The position numbers and the translations under genes are program-made. DNA of 64,000 nt, taken from positions 42,084,972 through 42,148,971 of the forward strand of contig NC_053047.1 in assembly GCF_003473485.1 (NCBI RefSeq). Reading direction: 5' to 3'. This document shows positions 1 to 12,811 of the stretch, in pieces (position 1 is the first letter of the stretch; every line of letters begins with the position of its first letter). A model generated the notes under the pieces. That model worked only from the letters and a program-made list of their open reading frames with translations, was not told the DNA's origin and did no database searches. This stretch comes from Medicago truncatula (taxonomy: Eukaryota; Streptophyta; Magnoliopsida; Fabales; Fabaceae).

Positions 1-1954
1 GTCACCAAATTGGTTGTTCAAATAACACTCATCTTTTTTGAATTTGTATAATCTTCAAATCAAAGAGAAGTATTTGATTGTGTTGGAACTCAAAGGCCCG
101 TCTTTAAAGGGAAATTTAATTAGTCAACAACTAATCACGGTAATCTCTTGATGATTGAAAATATTGTTAAAACTATTTTAACTATTGTTCTAACGGATTG
201 AGACACAAAACTTGTATACAACACATATAGAAAACTCGAGCAATAGGTGGAAATTGACAAATCCAAATAGAAGAAATAGATTGAAAATGTGGTGCAAACA
301 CAAATATATGAAAATTTGCTGCAAGTTTTAAAAGTTAAGAAAATTCATGCAAATGAATATGAACTAAATTCATATAGCCTTGTAAGAATATGAACTAAAA
401 GCGTATAGTTGATGAAATGAAGCTAGAATTGATGCAATCTAATGAAATGGAATGACATTTGTGATCAGAATTTCAACATGTCCACTGATTAGATATATTG
501 AGACATAATCAAATCAACATCTTTCTTGATTTGATCACTTCTAGCCTCTAAAAATTGAATAGAAATATTTAAAAACTTTAGAAATTCATAATCAATCAAT
601 CATACAAAATAATGTTGCAATATTAGTTAACTTGATTAATCAACATCATAAAAATTATTTAATGGAAATACTCTTGAATATGTATATAGATATAATATGA
701 TGAATATTTACTTATGAGTTAGGGATTTCAACGACTGTGAGAAAGGAGTATATAATAAAGGATGCAAAAGCGTATCATTGTATTCTGCTATGTTTTATAC
801 GTTTATATACAGCAAGTTAACGCCATCGATTTGAATTGTTATATGCCAAATGATTCATGAGTATTTAGGATTGATTGATTGATTAGAGGGAAAACTAGAT
901 TCCTCATGAATCATTTGGAATCTAATTAGTTTTTTTAGCTCATTTTAATCCATCGATAAATTTTTATTATTTTGCATATACTTTTTATAAGGTTTTGATA
1001 TAAAATTATTGTAATTGTTAATAAAATTGTAGGAGGGTTATGTATCTAGAACGCAGATGCAAAGACAACTTTTTGTACTCTAAGTTGGAGGGTTATGTAT
1101 CTAGACTCGCATTGAGTTTACTAGCTTCAATAATAGACGAAGTTGATGCCAAACTAACAACAATCCAGAAATTGCACCAATTTATGAATGTAATTGTTTC
1201 TTACTAAATGCATCGATCACTATTATGTATGTGTCTTGCTCATGTTCCTAACAAAAACTTGTCATTTTATATATCAATAGCTTCTTGTGTTCATACTTTT
1301 TATACTCTTTTTGTGGTTTATTGATATATCCGAGGCTGAAACCATTCAAGAAAACTTGTCTCAGTCAATTGAATTGAAGTGGTGATTCAGAATTAGCATC
1401 AACAATTGTATGGAAGCAGAACTATAGTGATTTGTGCTTAGTTTGAATACTAACTTGAAAGGAAATTTGTATTTCAAACTGATATATTAGATTAGAATAC
1501 AAAATCCTTTCATATAGAAGAAATTAGACACAAGCCTGTTGTAGTTATTCGGTTATCTACATCCCTAAGAAACGTTTCAGTTGATCTAAATTCTTAATTT
1601 CAAATGCAAGGATAGTAACAAGCATTTGCAACTTATTCTTTCTTGGAAGCAGAACTTATTCTTTCTTGTGAGCGTTAATGTAGGGTTCCACTTGTTTTCG
1701 CCATAGGTGGAAACTTTTTTCATCTAGTTTGTGCGCAATCTTGAGCGAAAACTGCAGGCGATAAGATTCTTCATCGGCTGCCGGCGTTTGATGTGATTTG
1801 TGATTATGTTTGATCAAAGGAAATAATCATTGAATGTGTGGTAGACTCCTTGGTGTTTTAGCTAGGCTTGGAATAAGATATTAAAAGGAAATAATCATTG
1901 AAGCAACATGACAACAATCAGTACTAATTACTAGCCCCTTAAATTTTATTTCAG
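1..1954. other. Gene-free AT-rich stretch
   Basis: No open reading frame with recognisable protein features on either strand. The one structure noticed is a short direct repeat: about 19 bases beginning ggagggttatgtatctaga occur near 1032 and again near 1087. No RNA gene, LTR or complete transposon was recognised. Confidence 0.6.
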
Positions 1955-2068
1955 GTGGTATAAGCACGGGAGAAACTATGTCTCACAGCTCTGAGGAGGA
2001 TACTGATACAAGTGATTCTGAGATAAGTAGGTATGAAGATAAATGTTATAAAAAAAAAACATTTTTAG
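1955..2068 (+). pseudogene. Exon fragment resembling the N-terminus of XS-domain (SGS3/IDN2-like) proteins
   Basis: An acceptor-like tttcag ends at 1954 and is followed by a short leader and an ATG at 1978. The reading frame begins MSHSSEEDTDTSDSEISRYE and ends in a lysine run encoded by poly-A. Plant XS/XH-domain proteins of RNA-directed DNA methylation often start with an acidic Ser/Asp/Glu stretch followed by a Tyr-rich motif of this kind. No zinc-finger XS, XS, coiled-coil or XH exon was recognised downstream, and the frame soon runs into AT-rich sequence. I infer an isolated, dead exon. The match rests on a low-complexity acidic motif, so it is tentative. Confidence 0.35.
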
Positions 2069-3862
2069 TATTATTATTTATGTGTTTCTTGACACACAAA
2101 AATCACACACTGGACAATAACTTTAATAATAAAAAAATAATTTAATAAATTTTACAAGAAAGAACATAATGATTTCATTTATATTTTAGGATTAACAAAC
2201 TTGTATATAAGAAAAAAGTTCGCAATCTTTTTCAATATGTTGTTTAATATGAAATCTCGTGGCCTCGTGGGTATCTCTATATCTCTCGTGAAAGTAATTT
2301 GAAGTTGTAAGTTGTAACCATGATACCTTATGATTTCTAACATGGTATTAGAGTCTAATTCCAAGCTTCCACAAATGACATTTATCTCCACGTTTCATAT
2401 TCGGATTGGGCAGAAGAACATGATTCTTGTTCTGAAGATACCATTTTCAGATTCTCTCCTGCAATGTTCTTGAATCTATATGAATGGAGGAAAACAACCA
2501 CTGTGATATCTTTTATGTATCTTGGAAGCAAGTACCAGATATTGCTACACACCAATTCTAGTTATTCCAAACAAGCCAGAAATCGATGAAGTTGCCAATT
2601 CTAGTTTTAAAGCTTGGTGAAATCACCTCGCAGATTCAAAAACTCACAATTGCTTATGAACTTGGATGAAGTTACTCGATAAACATCCTAATCTCTCTAG
2701 ACTTTCTTCAGGGAAATTCATATTGATCAAGTATGCATTTTTTGTTATTGAGCACTGAGGATATGAACTTAACTCTTATTTACTGAATGCAAATTTTCTA
2801 AGCAGGTGTGGAAGCATGCCATACACTGCTGATTGGTGTCCTTAAAGAGTTTTATACTGCAATGAGCTCAATTGAAACTAGTTCCGGTTCGTAAACACAG
2901 AACGGATGCACCGAAACTTTATACCACCACTTCAGTTTGGTTTAGGAAGAAGCATTAATAGTACATTTTCTTTTTACCGAACTGTTGAAACGGTTCAGTT
3001 TAATTTTCTTTCTGAACCGAACCATAAGTCTAACATGTCATAAGTTATTAATCAAGTGTTACATACCGAAACAATTATATCAAAGGACATTAGGTGGTAT
3101 AATGAAATGGAAAGCGTTTGGATTAATATAGATTAGGGGAGCTAACAAAAACCTTGTAAAATATTAAGTTGCACAAGCAATAGGCATTGAAAAAAGTTAG
3201 ATACACCTTGATTTTATAGGAGCATTTGGTGAAGTTTTTGAGAGGTGTTTTGAAGTTACAAAATTTAGTGGGCTAAAACATTAATCACTTCTTTTTTTGT
3301 TAAATGAGGAAGATGTAGAGGTTTCTTGTTAATGAGAAAGAAGTTATTGTTACGCAAGAAATTGTGCTTCTATGAGTTCAAGAACAACCAATACACTTTC
3401 CCAAATGGAGGAGAGATCATAATATCAAACATATTATTCCTCATGATTAGATCTAAAGAGTTGTGAATGTTTTTTATTAGATCTAAAGAGTAGTTATGAA
3501 TGTTTTTAAGTTGAAGCAAACAAATAAGTTGCCATTTGATTCACTTTCTAATCCAACAGAGACCTGTTTATAGTGCATTGGTGTCTACTACCAAGTGAAT
3601 TATTTATGTTTTTTGACTATAAAAATTGAATTCAAATCTAACAAGCACAAACAAAGCAGAAGATTAGACAAAATGAGGCCAAAATGAATAATTCTTATAC
3701 CAACCATGTTAACAGAAAGACAAAAATAGGTGATAAACAAAACCACCCCAAGTCTCAACAAAATTTACTAGTTTAACAATCTAATGACAAGACTCAATTC
3801 AAGAAAGCAAAAAGACTAATATATGTTTTTCGGGCTTCAATTCAAAACAGATATATGATAAC
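2069..3862. other. Gene-free stretch
   Basis: No supported gene. A run with several CGGTT/AACCG motifs at roughly 2880-3030 has the look of a small decayed transposon but its ends were not resolved. The part just left of 3863 is presumably the 3' UTR and downstream flank of the L31 gene. Confidence 0.5.
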
Positions 3863-6328
3863 TTAATCTTCATCATCGATGACCTTGGTGCCCAAACCTT
3901 TTAACTCTTCTTTAGGAATTTCAACGACGGTGACAAGGGAGTATAACTCTTCCTTGGCATCTTCGTCGTCATTCCTCTTGCGAGCAATGCGTACCCTGAT
4001 CCTCCTTGGTACACTTCTGATTCCCTGGCTCCAGATAGCCTTGTTCAACTTAACGTCAACTCTAACATCGTTAGTGCCCATGGCTTTTTGAGCAAACTTT
4101 CTGATCTCCTTGATGGCTTTTGGTGCCTTCTTCTTGAAGGTGCTGTTTTACATGAAAAATACAAAAACACAGACAACAGCATGAAAAATACAAAAACCTA
4201 TCTTTCAAATCATGATAATAATAATAATAAACACAATAAAAATGGCACTTTAGTCAAAAAATCAATATGACTAAAAAAAACTGTTAGTTTAGTACACACA
4301 AAACAGTGCGATTCAGATGCAATCAAATGTCCAAATTTTTTACACACAAAGACCAAATGAACAGCATACATATTTAGGGTCTGTTTGGATAGGCTTATTA
4401 GTGCTCAATTACTCACATAAGTTTTGACATTGTTCATTAGCTGTTTTTACCATACTTACTGGCGGTCTGGATATGAAAACAGATTATGACGACATTGTTC
4501 ATAAGCTGCTTTCAGCATATTTTATATGTTCTCCAAGATAGCTTACACAAACAGCAAATGACATTGTTCACAAACTATGATTAATTTACACATCAACATC
4601 AAATGAACAGCATGCATACTTAGAGCCTCTTTGGATTAACTTAACATCAAATGAACAGCATACCTACTTAGAGCCTGTTAGGATGAACTTATTCGAGCTT
4701 ATTTAATGGCATAACATTGTCATGACGGCTTGCAAGAGCTCATTAAAACAGCTAATGATTTTGTGCATAAGCTGTTTCAGCTTATTTCCATTAGCTCTCC
4801 AAGATTAGCTTATAAAACAACTTATAGCTTATAAAAACAATTTAAATTTATTTCATCTCTTGTTATAAAAAAAGCTTATAACTAAGCAGTTATCATAACA
4901 AGTGTTAAAACTAATACAAGATGCAAATTAAACTGTTTATCCAAACAGGGCCCAATGTAGTTTAAATCATGAAATTAATAATTAAAGTGATGAAACTACT
5001 GGTTATGGAAAAGTGAGAAAATTACTGATTAGCAGTTATAAGCTGTTTTAACAAGATATCATGGTGAGATTATGAAAATAAGCTGAATACAGGTAATGAA
5101 AATGTTATCAATTGTTTCAATTAGTTCTCCCAAACAGTCCCACAAGTGCTTGGGCAAATAGATAAGCTTAAATAAGTTGATCCAAACAGACCCTAGTAAA
5201 TCTACAAAATTGAAATGCTAACTAAAACAATACTACAGGAAAGTGAGAAAATTACTGATAAGCAGTTTAATCATGAAATTAATACTTCAAAACAATGAAT
5301 TGTAATTTCCAGTGTAAACACAGACAACTGAATCACAAAAGTCAAAATTACTTATAACATGTGTTTTCAGCTTATTTTCATATGTAATCCAAAATAGTTT
5401 ACCAAAACATCATAATTCTTATAAAATGGCTTATAGTAAACACTGCAAATTAGCCTATTTATCCAAACAGATCCTAGATCTACAAAATTGAAACGCTTAT
5501 GTAAAACAACAATTACAGGAAAGTGAGAAAGTTACTGAACAGCAGGCTTATTTGGGCATCTATTGAATAAGTTATTTCCAACTTTTTTTCATAAACTCCA
5601 AAATCAAAATCAAAAACAACGTATAGCTTATTAAAAAACCATAATTGTGTTTACATTTTGCAATAAAAATAGCTTATACAGAATCGCTTATCATGACAAT
5701 ACTTAGAAAATTTTCATAATCCATCAAAGAATTAGGGCCCATTTGGATTTTGCAATAGACAAGCTTTTATGTATTATTCATAAGTTTGTCAATGGAGTTT
5801 ATGATAAAAGAGTTTATGAAGATATAATTCCCGTTAGTAAAACTTATAAATTAACATAAAAGCTTACTTAATTGCATATGCTATTTTTCATAAACTCAAA
5901 AACAAGCCAATCTAAACAGGCCCTTGGCTTATAAAAACAGCTTATAACTTACAAAAAAACAATTAAACTTAATTTTTATCTCATCATAAAAGTAGCTTAT
6001 AACTAAGCGCTTATTAAAACAATTTAACTTTACAATATAAGCTGCAAACTAAGTTATGTATCCAAACAGATACTAGATCTACAAAATTGAACTCTTACTA
6101 AAATCAAAATCATAGGCAAGTGAGAAAATTACTGATTAGCAGTTAAATCATGAAATTAACAACAAAAATGATGAATCAAAATTTGCAATGAAACACATAG
6201 AATTGAATCATGAGAAGCAAATGATAGAAAGATTGAAATTACCAGCCATGGAGACGCTTGTGGAGATTGATGGTATACTCCCGTGTAACCACCTCTTCTT
6301 TCCTACCTGCTGCACCCTTCTCAACCAT
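3863..6328 (-). CDS. RPL31: 60S ribosomal protein L31 (eL31), two coding exons
   Basis: Component of the cytosolic large ribosomal subunit near the peptide exit tunnel. Coding exons are 6243-6328 (ATG at 6328) and 3863-4142; joined they give 121 residues, against 119-120 for plant eL31. The first exon encodes [20 protein letters not shown], then NLHKRLHG; a Cys codon is split by the intron (TG|C) and the second exon continues [20 protein letters not shown] and on to GTKVIDDED at the C-terminus. Donor ctg|gtaat and acceptor acag are canonical. A 5'-UTR intron is likely at about 6338-6492 (donor AAG|gtaaac, acceptor ctcag), ending nine bases before the ATG. The 2.1-kb coding intron is unusually long for this gene type and consists mostly of MITE sequence. 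Nothing suggests loss of function. Confidence 0.96.
4377..6080. mobile_element. Cluster of PIF/Harbinger-like MITEs inside the L31 intron
   Basis: The intron repeatedly shows termini of the form GGGYCTGTTTGGAT and its complement ATCCAAACAGGCCC (around 4377, 4940, 5180, 5460, 5735, 5910 and 6060), separated by AT-rich text rich in agcttataa and agctgttt words. This is the pattern of an abundant legume MITE family with a G/C-rich terminal inverted repeat. The order of left and right ends implies several nested or adjacent copies, not one element. Individual borders and target-site duplications were not fully resolved. Confidence 0.7.
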
Positions 6329-6544
6329 TTTCAGCTTCTGAGATTAACCTAAACCCTAATAAAAAACCGAAAAATTCAAATTTATAATCAAAAGCTACGA
6401 AATTTATTATTATGATGCGTTGATGTTTGAATTAAATACTTCAATTGAAAGAAACATACGATTTTTGAGGAAAATTGGGAACTAGGGTTTACCTTAAGAG
6501 TGTGTGCAAGGTTTTCGGCAGTGAAGAAGCAGAAAATGAAAGAG

Positions 6545-6640
6545 GAGAATGAGATATAAAGAAACCCTAATTTTTTACGGGTTTGGGTAATAAGGATTTG
6601 GGCCAAATCAAATTATAATGGGTTGAATATGAGCCCACTC
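6545..6640 (-). promoter_or_regulatory. L31 promoter: TATA-like box, telo-box and TGGGCY elements
   Basis: Read on the minus strand, there is a tttatatctc TATA-like stretch at about 6551-6563, next to a telo-box (AAACCCTAA on the plus strand at about 6562-6570). Further upstream lie two TGGGCC/T (site II) motifs at about 6598-6604 and 6632-6637. Telo-box plus site II is the known promoter signature of plant ribosomal-protein and other growth-linked genes, bound by TCP-family factors. Functional roles here are inferred. Confidence 0.6.
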
Positions 6641-8204
6641 TACTCATACAAGGAGTACAAAAAATTGTTTCTTTTCTCACCCTCGACATCGCGCTTCGGA
6701 ATATATAATCTGAACGGTTGTTGAAAGTTACATGGTGTTTTTAACGTGTTTTTGTACATTTTTTTATTATATTATCCAACACATTGTAGGCGTTCAAGAA
6801 GCATGTAGGGGTGTCTTCCTTACAAAAAATAAATTAAGCTTGTGGGATGGGATAAGAAACTCTCATTATAATATTTTTTCATTTAAAAAAAATGTTATAC
6901 GATTTTCTCACATAGTTATTACATTATCAACTACACATATTGTTTCATAAAAAATAATGTTATTGATTTTTATTTGTTGATGGACCCAAAGATAGGTTGG
7001 GGTATCGATTGATGTTCTCAATTGTGATTTCCTTTATTCAAATGATTAACATTTGGGAATGAACTTTATTCCTCAACTATTGGTTCATTAATTACTCTAA
7101 TAGTGTTGAATACGGATGTTTTGAAATTTTGCTACTAGAATAAGAAATGCTTGTAGATAAAGGTAAATTTAGTATGATAAAAGTATAAAATTAGTTTGTA
7201 TTTGATTGATTGTGTTCTTAATATATTGTACAGAGTAGGTATTTATAGGAAAAACTATTCCTATTGACCGAAACTACATAGCCTAAAATGTTTAGCCTCT
7301 CTCAACTATTTTTGTAGGTAGTGTGCTGGTTTTCCCTCGTTGAAGAGTTCATGGTCTTTTTTTTTTTAGGATAGAATGTCTCATTTATTTATTCATAAAG
7401 ATGAGAAATGTTTTCAATATTTTTAACTAAAAAAGTATAAATCTTCTAACCAAATTGATTTAGGATTGGCGAGAGCATACTTAAATTAAAAATGAGTCAC
7501 TTTATTGACATGAGAGTATATTGAGATAAATGGTAAGGTATCCCAACATTTTAAGGGAGTGTTTGGAAGAAGAATTTTGAAGAGGAGGGGAGTAAATGAA
7601 TTATTTTTCCTTTTCAATATTTAAAAAGATAAATAATATTTGTACAATCATTTTGTAACAATTTTTATGAAAATTACTCCTCAAAGTCTTCTCATCCAAA
7701 ATAATTCATCCACTAATACCCCAATCAAATAATCCAATTCGAAGCACTGATGATAACTTTGGTTGTTTAAAATTGTGAATAAAGACGACTTAGTGGGAAA
7801 CGTGAAAGAGTTAAAAAAATAGAGTAATAAGGAAGTTGAGAGTTTCATCTACATCATACATAAAAAAGAAAAAACTAAGAATTCTAACATTGATTGTTTA
7901 AAAAAAACAACTTATATGAAAAACTCAATTCATGTGGCATCTTAATTAGTGAACAACATAACAACATACACATGAAAGCACTTAAGATTGGTCCTTCCTA
8001 ACAATCATCAATATTAACCCTATGCTTAAAATAGAATGATTAAGTAGAAAATGATGCTTAACTATTAAACCCTTCACATTACTTCTTTATCATCCTTATA
8101 AGATAAGATTGATCATTTTTCATTGAAAGTCCTTAAATCATCATTATTTGGATAAAAGCTACACTCTCTTGTAGTTTTCACTTAAATGTGAGTTGTGGCT
8201 TTCT
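6641..8204. other. Gene-free stretch
   Basis: No supported gene on either strand. AT-rich sequence with no complete transposon resolved. Confidence 0.5.
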
Positions 8205-9396
8205 TAATAGCCAACACGAAGAAGTAAAAAGAAACACGAAGCCAAAATTTCTTGCAGACAAATTTTGTGTTTTCTTGAACAGACTTCAAAAGAAATGTAA
8301 AAAGAATCGTCCTAGTCAAAGTCAAAGTCCTCTCCCACTAAGTAGACCATTTGATTAAGCAATATGTTCATTGTTCTATTTTGAACAGCAAATTTAACTT
8401 ATTTTTAAAAGGCTGCTAACCATGATAAATTGAGTGCATAGACAAATTATTACTAAATTGTCTTTAATTTTTTTCAAATTGGTAAATACATGTCTAAAAT
8501 TGTAAAATGTCTAATTCTCTATTAGCTTTAATCGCCATAGACTACAACACGTTAACTGAATATGTGACCCCTCCATATTGATTCCAAATCAATGCCATCA
8601 CATTATGAACTACTTTGTCTATAAAATTTAGTTCTCTTTCATAGACTAATTTTCGAGTAATTAGTCCACTCACAATGCAGTTAATGATAAATTTGTAACC
8701 TAAATTTCATACAAAGTAGTCCATAATAAGTTGGAATTGATATGAAATCAACATGCAAATGTGACATCTTTAGTTAATGTGTCACATCATAATCTTTAAC
8801 CTTATAAATTACTAACAAAGTGATTGTTTTCAGTGTTATTATTAAATTTCATGATTATTTGTCAATTCACGGATGAATGTTTACAATCTCAGTGACCAAT
8901 TTACTCCCTCTGTCCCTATGTCTAAGCACGCAATTTATGACCAATTTATTTTTGTTCCTAAATGTAAACTCCTTTTCAAATTACTAGATGCATTTATTAT
9001 TTTTTTCTAAACATACCCCTAATTATTACTACTATCTTGTCTTGAAATATGAAAAGTCAAATTTAATACACATACAAACAAAGGATAATTTCGTAATATT
9101 AACACACAAAACAGACACATTATTTATGCTGACAAATTTTCTTAAAAAATGTAAAAAAAACAATGGACGCCTACATTAAGAGATAGATGGAGTAGCTATA
9201 TTTTTCCTCTATATTAATTTCACCACTTCCATAATCCATACCATTAAAGTACTAAATGCTTGAAATAAGTAACAATGTAACATAAGACCAAACTTTCATT
9301 ATTTATTTTTTTGAAAGATAAGACCAAACTTTCAGAAGCACAAAATGAAACTTTATTCATAGGTAGACAACATTTATTGCAATGATAAATATAAAG
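8205..9396. repeat. Duplicated flank of the CCoAOMT locus (paralogue of about 24998-26165)
   Basis: The stretch starts with aatagccaacacgaa and includes tcgtcctagtcaaagtc, agtagaccatttgattaag and ataggtagacaacatttattg. All of these recur in the same order at about 24998-26165, immediately downstream of the intact CCoAOMT-like gene. It is therefore the 3' flank of a second CCoAOMT locus, now separated from its gene remnant at 15183 by inserted transposons. This copy also carries a Stowaway-like MITE not seen in the other. Confidence 0.8.
8903..9195. mobile_element. Stowaway-like (Tc1/mariner) MITE
   Basis: The left end reads TA-CTCCCTCTGTCCCTATGTC and the right end agagatagatggagtagc, a diverged inverted copy. 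The CTCCCTCYGT terminus flanked by TA is typical of plant Stowaway elements. It sits in the duplicated flank of the CCoAOMT locus; the matching place in the paralogous flank (near 26000) lacks it. Confidence 0.6.
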
Positions 9397-9742
9397 TACT
9401 ACTACATCCGTTTTAAAATAAGTGTCGTTTTAGCTAATTGCACACATATTAAGAAATGGAATAAAGTAGCTAAATGTCATAGTAAATATTTTGGAAGTAG
9501 GGTAACATAACATTAATTGAAGGATACAATTGAAAAGAAAAAGTTATTATTGCATTGGAAACTGAAAGTTGTAACGATCCGATTTTTTGGACGTTAATTA
9601 ACAAAAGTATTGATGAAAATATGAATTTCTTTTTTTTAAATTATAAATGTAACGTAAAACTCATCAACTATAAAATAAAACAATAATTAATTTTCTCTTT
9701 GAATTTCCAAAATAATAAATTTTACAACAAAAGTATAATATT

Positions 9743-10344
9743 CCTAATATCAAGACATTTGGTCTTTTTCTACCCCAAGACTACACCTAGCTGGTCAAAG
9801 TTCCGGATGCATGTGAAATGTTTTCTCAACAAGGCTAATACCACTGTCGGAATATATCAAGCCTCCAAATGTGCACCACTAGCGTCTTCCTCTACTATAT
9901 CACTTTGCCTCCCTGACGTCACCGCCAAGGAGGAAACACAGATCGACGGTCATCTGTCAAAAAGTAAGGGTCATCTCCAACTAACAAACATGGTACAAAT
10001 AGACATGCAACATAGATTTGATGAAAATAAAAATAAATGAAACATACATGACACATTACTCCAGTTTCATAATCATCACCCCTAGCACCAAGTTACACTC
10101 TGACTAAAATGCGTTAGTCCCTAATGGTCAATCTATATGTGCATGCTCATGATCCGGATTTCACCACTAAACGGAGCCAATTGTCCCACCATTGAACAAT
10201 ATACCCCATCATTGGGCAATACCCACCATTAGGTAATAACTCCTAAAAATTTGATGTTCAGTACTCCACCATTGGGCATTTCTCTGAATCATCCAATGCA
10301 TATGAATGGTCACTACCCTACCATTGGGTAGTAACTCCTAAAAC
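9743..10344 (+). repeat. Unclassified dispersed repeat, copy 1 (uninterrupted)
   Basis: About 600 bases, starting ctaatatcaagacatttgg and ending near actcctaaaactc, that recur in the same orientation at 12812-14299. It contains a series of accattgggcaata-type motifs near 10195-10340. An incidental 113-codon frame exists, but it is broken in the second copy and resembles no family I know. This copy retains the empty site (aaataaaaa at 10025-10033) for the MULE that interrupts copy 2. Confidence 0.75.
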
Positions 10345-11070
10345 TCGATAAGTTGTTAGATGGATGGTGGTTTGATGGATGGAGGTTTATGATCCTCTTT
10401 CATAAAAAAGAGAAAGAAAATTAGAAAAAGAAAGAATATAAAAAATAAATTTAAAGATAATAGAAATGATAAGGGAAAAAAGTAGTGTGTCTTCTGTCCA
10501 TTGAAGTGTTAGGAATAGAGCGTGTTACTCATAATTTTATGGGTAGTTGAAGATTTATCAGTAATTATTTCACACAAAAAGATAATCGATTAAAAAAAGA
10601 TCACATCATTTTTAAATGTCTGATAAGCATGTATTTTGTTAACTTAACATAACAGTCTACATTTTTCTATTACTAGATCCCACCAAAGACCAAAAGTGAA
10701 GGTACTTAAATAGTAGAGATTGAATAATTTTTTTATTTCATGAAAGTGAACATCTAAAAACTTTTTTTTTTGAGCGATGAACATCTAAAAACTTATATTT
10801 AATATAATACAATTAAACTAATGTCATCCAAAAACTAAAAAAATAGTTCATCATAGTGTTTGAAGTTTTGAGTGAGCTTATAATGGATTGATCACCACAT
10901 TTGACCAAGAGAAACCCCAAAAATGAGATTGACATCACATCTTCACTCAAAACCTGAAAGACATTATGTATATTGGTCATCTCACATTCATGTTTCTCAA
11001 TATATACTTTTGCTTTCAATGTAGAAGTTTAACTGACACATGACACATTAACATATTAACATCTCTCCAT
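10345..11070. other. Gene-free stretch between repeats
   Basis: AT-rich, with A-rich runs around 10400-10480. A 68-codon minus-strand frame at 10813-11019 has no recognisable motif and I do not call it a gene. Confidence 0.4.
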
Positions 11071-11073
11071 TAA

Positions 11074-12300
11074 GGCTTTGTTTGGCATATCAAAGAAAGT
11101 GAAGGGAAAGATAGTAAGAGGAAAAAGTGAGTAGAAAGTGTGTAGAAAGAGAGATTTTTTTTTTTTTTGAGCAAATGTAGAAAGAGAGATGATTATTTAG
11201 TTGTTTGGTATGAAAGAAAGATAAATCTATATTTATTAAATGACATAAATATCCCTACATTAATATGTGTGTGTGTGGGTTTGGGGGGGGGGGGGGGGGG
11301 TGAATATAAAAAAAAATTAAATTTACCGCATACTGTATATAGAAAAAGTTGAAGAGGGATGTGCGACCAAAAATATTAATTAAAAGGTAATAAAACACAA
11401 ATAAACAATTGTTAAAAAAACAATTACTTTCTTTGCTCAATTGTTTTAGAAATGTGGGTCATTTGATAATTTGCAAGTTTAAGACTCAATCCCTAACACC
11501 ATGTTTGGTTTGCAAGATTGAGGAAGGAAAGATTGGTTGTGGATGGAAAGCACAGAAACAAAAAATTGTTCCACAGTTTGGTTCAAGGGAACAATGAGAA
11601 TGGAAAGAAAGTAACGTGGGACCCATGCCTAAAAAACATTCCGTGCTAGTGTGGATGGAAAGATTGAGAAACAACTATATTTGTTTAAGAAATCTAAAAT
11701 GCCCCCAACTTATATATTTTTTTTTTTATACTTTTTACTATTCATTCTTTTATAGGATATACGACCTCTTTTTATTTTAACCTACTTCTTTAACTTTTTT
11801 TTTTTGTCTCTGGCCACAATTTCTTTTTCCTTGACACATGTTTATATATATATATATCATATGAGAATGAGTATCTTATGTGAGAATGATGAGAACATTT
11901 ATGGACCATTAGATTAAAATAAATGGATTAGATTAAAACCCTTATTTTATAGACTCGCGTGCTTGATTGTTTCTCCAATTTCATTCACTTCCTGCACGAT
12001 TCATCTTCCTTTGTCTCATCTTCCATCCTCTGAAATCCATTTATTTTAATCTAATGGTCCATAAGGGTTCTCATCATTCTCACATAAGATACACATTCTC
12101 ATATGATATGTCCTATGCCCTATATATATATGTCTTCAAGGGTATTTATGTCAACTAATAAATATGGATCTTTCTTTCCTTTAACTTTCCATTCCACTTT
12201 CTTTTATACCAAACAACCAAAACAATCCTCTCACTTTCTATTCTTTTTCTTTCCTCATATAATCTTTCCTTACTCATTCTTTGATCATCCAAACAAAGCC
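11074..12300. mobile_element. Non-autonomous PIF/Harbinger (Tourist-like) element
   Basis: Termini GGCTTTGTTTGG at 11074 and CCAAACAAAGCC ending at 12300 are perfect inverted repeats, flanked on both sides by TAA (11071-11073 and 12301-12303). GGSYTTGTTTGG ends with a TWA target duplication are the hallmark of Tourist/PIF-Harbinger elements. Imperfect inverted similarity continues inward for over 150 bases (agaaagataaa..., gacataaatatccct). No transposase is encoded. The inside contains an 18-G run (11283-11300) and a second foldback. Confidence 0.8.
11856..12110. repeat. Foldback (inverted repeat) inside the PIF/Harbinger element
   Basis: The arm catatgagaatgagtatctta...ggaccattagattaaaat at 11858-11926 is matched by its reverse complement at about 12035-12105. 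The arms are about 75 bases with few mismatches and surround a spacer of about 110 bases. TATA-rich DNA flanks both arms. It could be a separate MITE that landed in the larger element or part of that element's own palindrome. Confidence 0.75.
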
Positions 12301-12309
12301 TAACTTTTC

Positions 12310-12778
12310 TTCGCTGTAATGGGGAGAAAGTTTTAGGATGTGGGTCCCACAAAAAGCATACTTTCATTCCACTCTAACAAAGCAACCAAACTATGGAAGC
12401 CCGCATTTCTATAAATTTTCTTTTCTCCATGCTTTGTTTCCTTATCGTTTCTGCTGTACCAAACACACCTTAAGTGTCAGACTCTCCGTGTTCGTGATCC
12501 ACCACCTAGAACACTCCCGCCCCTACAACGTTGAACTAGGATATCAACCCAGAATTGGACTTTCTGGAGGAGCCAACACTAATGTGGATCGACACATTGG
12601 AGAAAGGGCAACCACACAGTGAAAATGAGACTACAATTACATCAAAAAAATTTAAGGCTTAAGTATGATTTTTTTTCACTCTTTTGATGTTCAACCTGCA
12701 CTCTTTCATCTAATGTTGAATTTTAACTGACTTTTGCTACATCACAATATCATCTCCCTTAAATTTGACAGAATTCTA
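12310..12778. other. Transposon debris, no gene
   Basis: Contains a second TIR-like end, accaaacacacc followed by ttaa near 12460-12473. It may pair with caccatgtttggt near 11497 and would then overlap, rather than nest in, the PIF/Harbinger element. A 94-codon frame across the region shows no recognisable domain. Confidence 0.4.
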
Positions 12779-12808
12779 GCCCGTGCTTGGCACAGGTGTC
12801 CATGCTAG
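12779..12808 (+). mobile_element. Helitron 3' terminus (hairpin plus CTAG)
   Basis: The stem CCCGTGC, loop ttg, stem GCACAGG (one mismatched pair) is followed eight bases later by CTAG and then T. A GC-rich hairpin a few bases before CTRR-T is the diagnostic 3' end of plant Helitrons. The element would lie to the left; no 5' TC end or RepHel reading frame could be identified, so its length is unknown. The unclassified repeat copy 2 begins immediately after it. Confidence 0.55.
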
Positions 12809-12811
12809 TAT

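Noticed and set aside
9699..10040. 113-codon plus-strand frame, and its 125-codon counterpart at 12783-13160
   Set aside because: Both lie in the unclassified repeat, resemble no family I know, and the second reads into the MULE. Probably chance open frames.
11255..11352. Small frame with a Gly/Pro run
   Set aside because: It comes from the 18-G homopolymer at 11283-11300, not from a gene.
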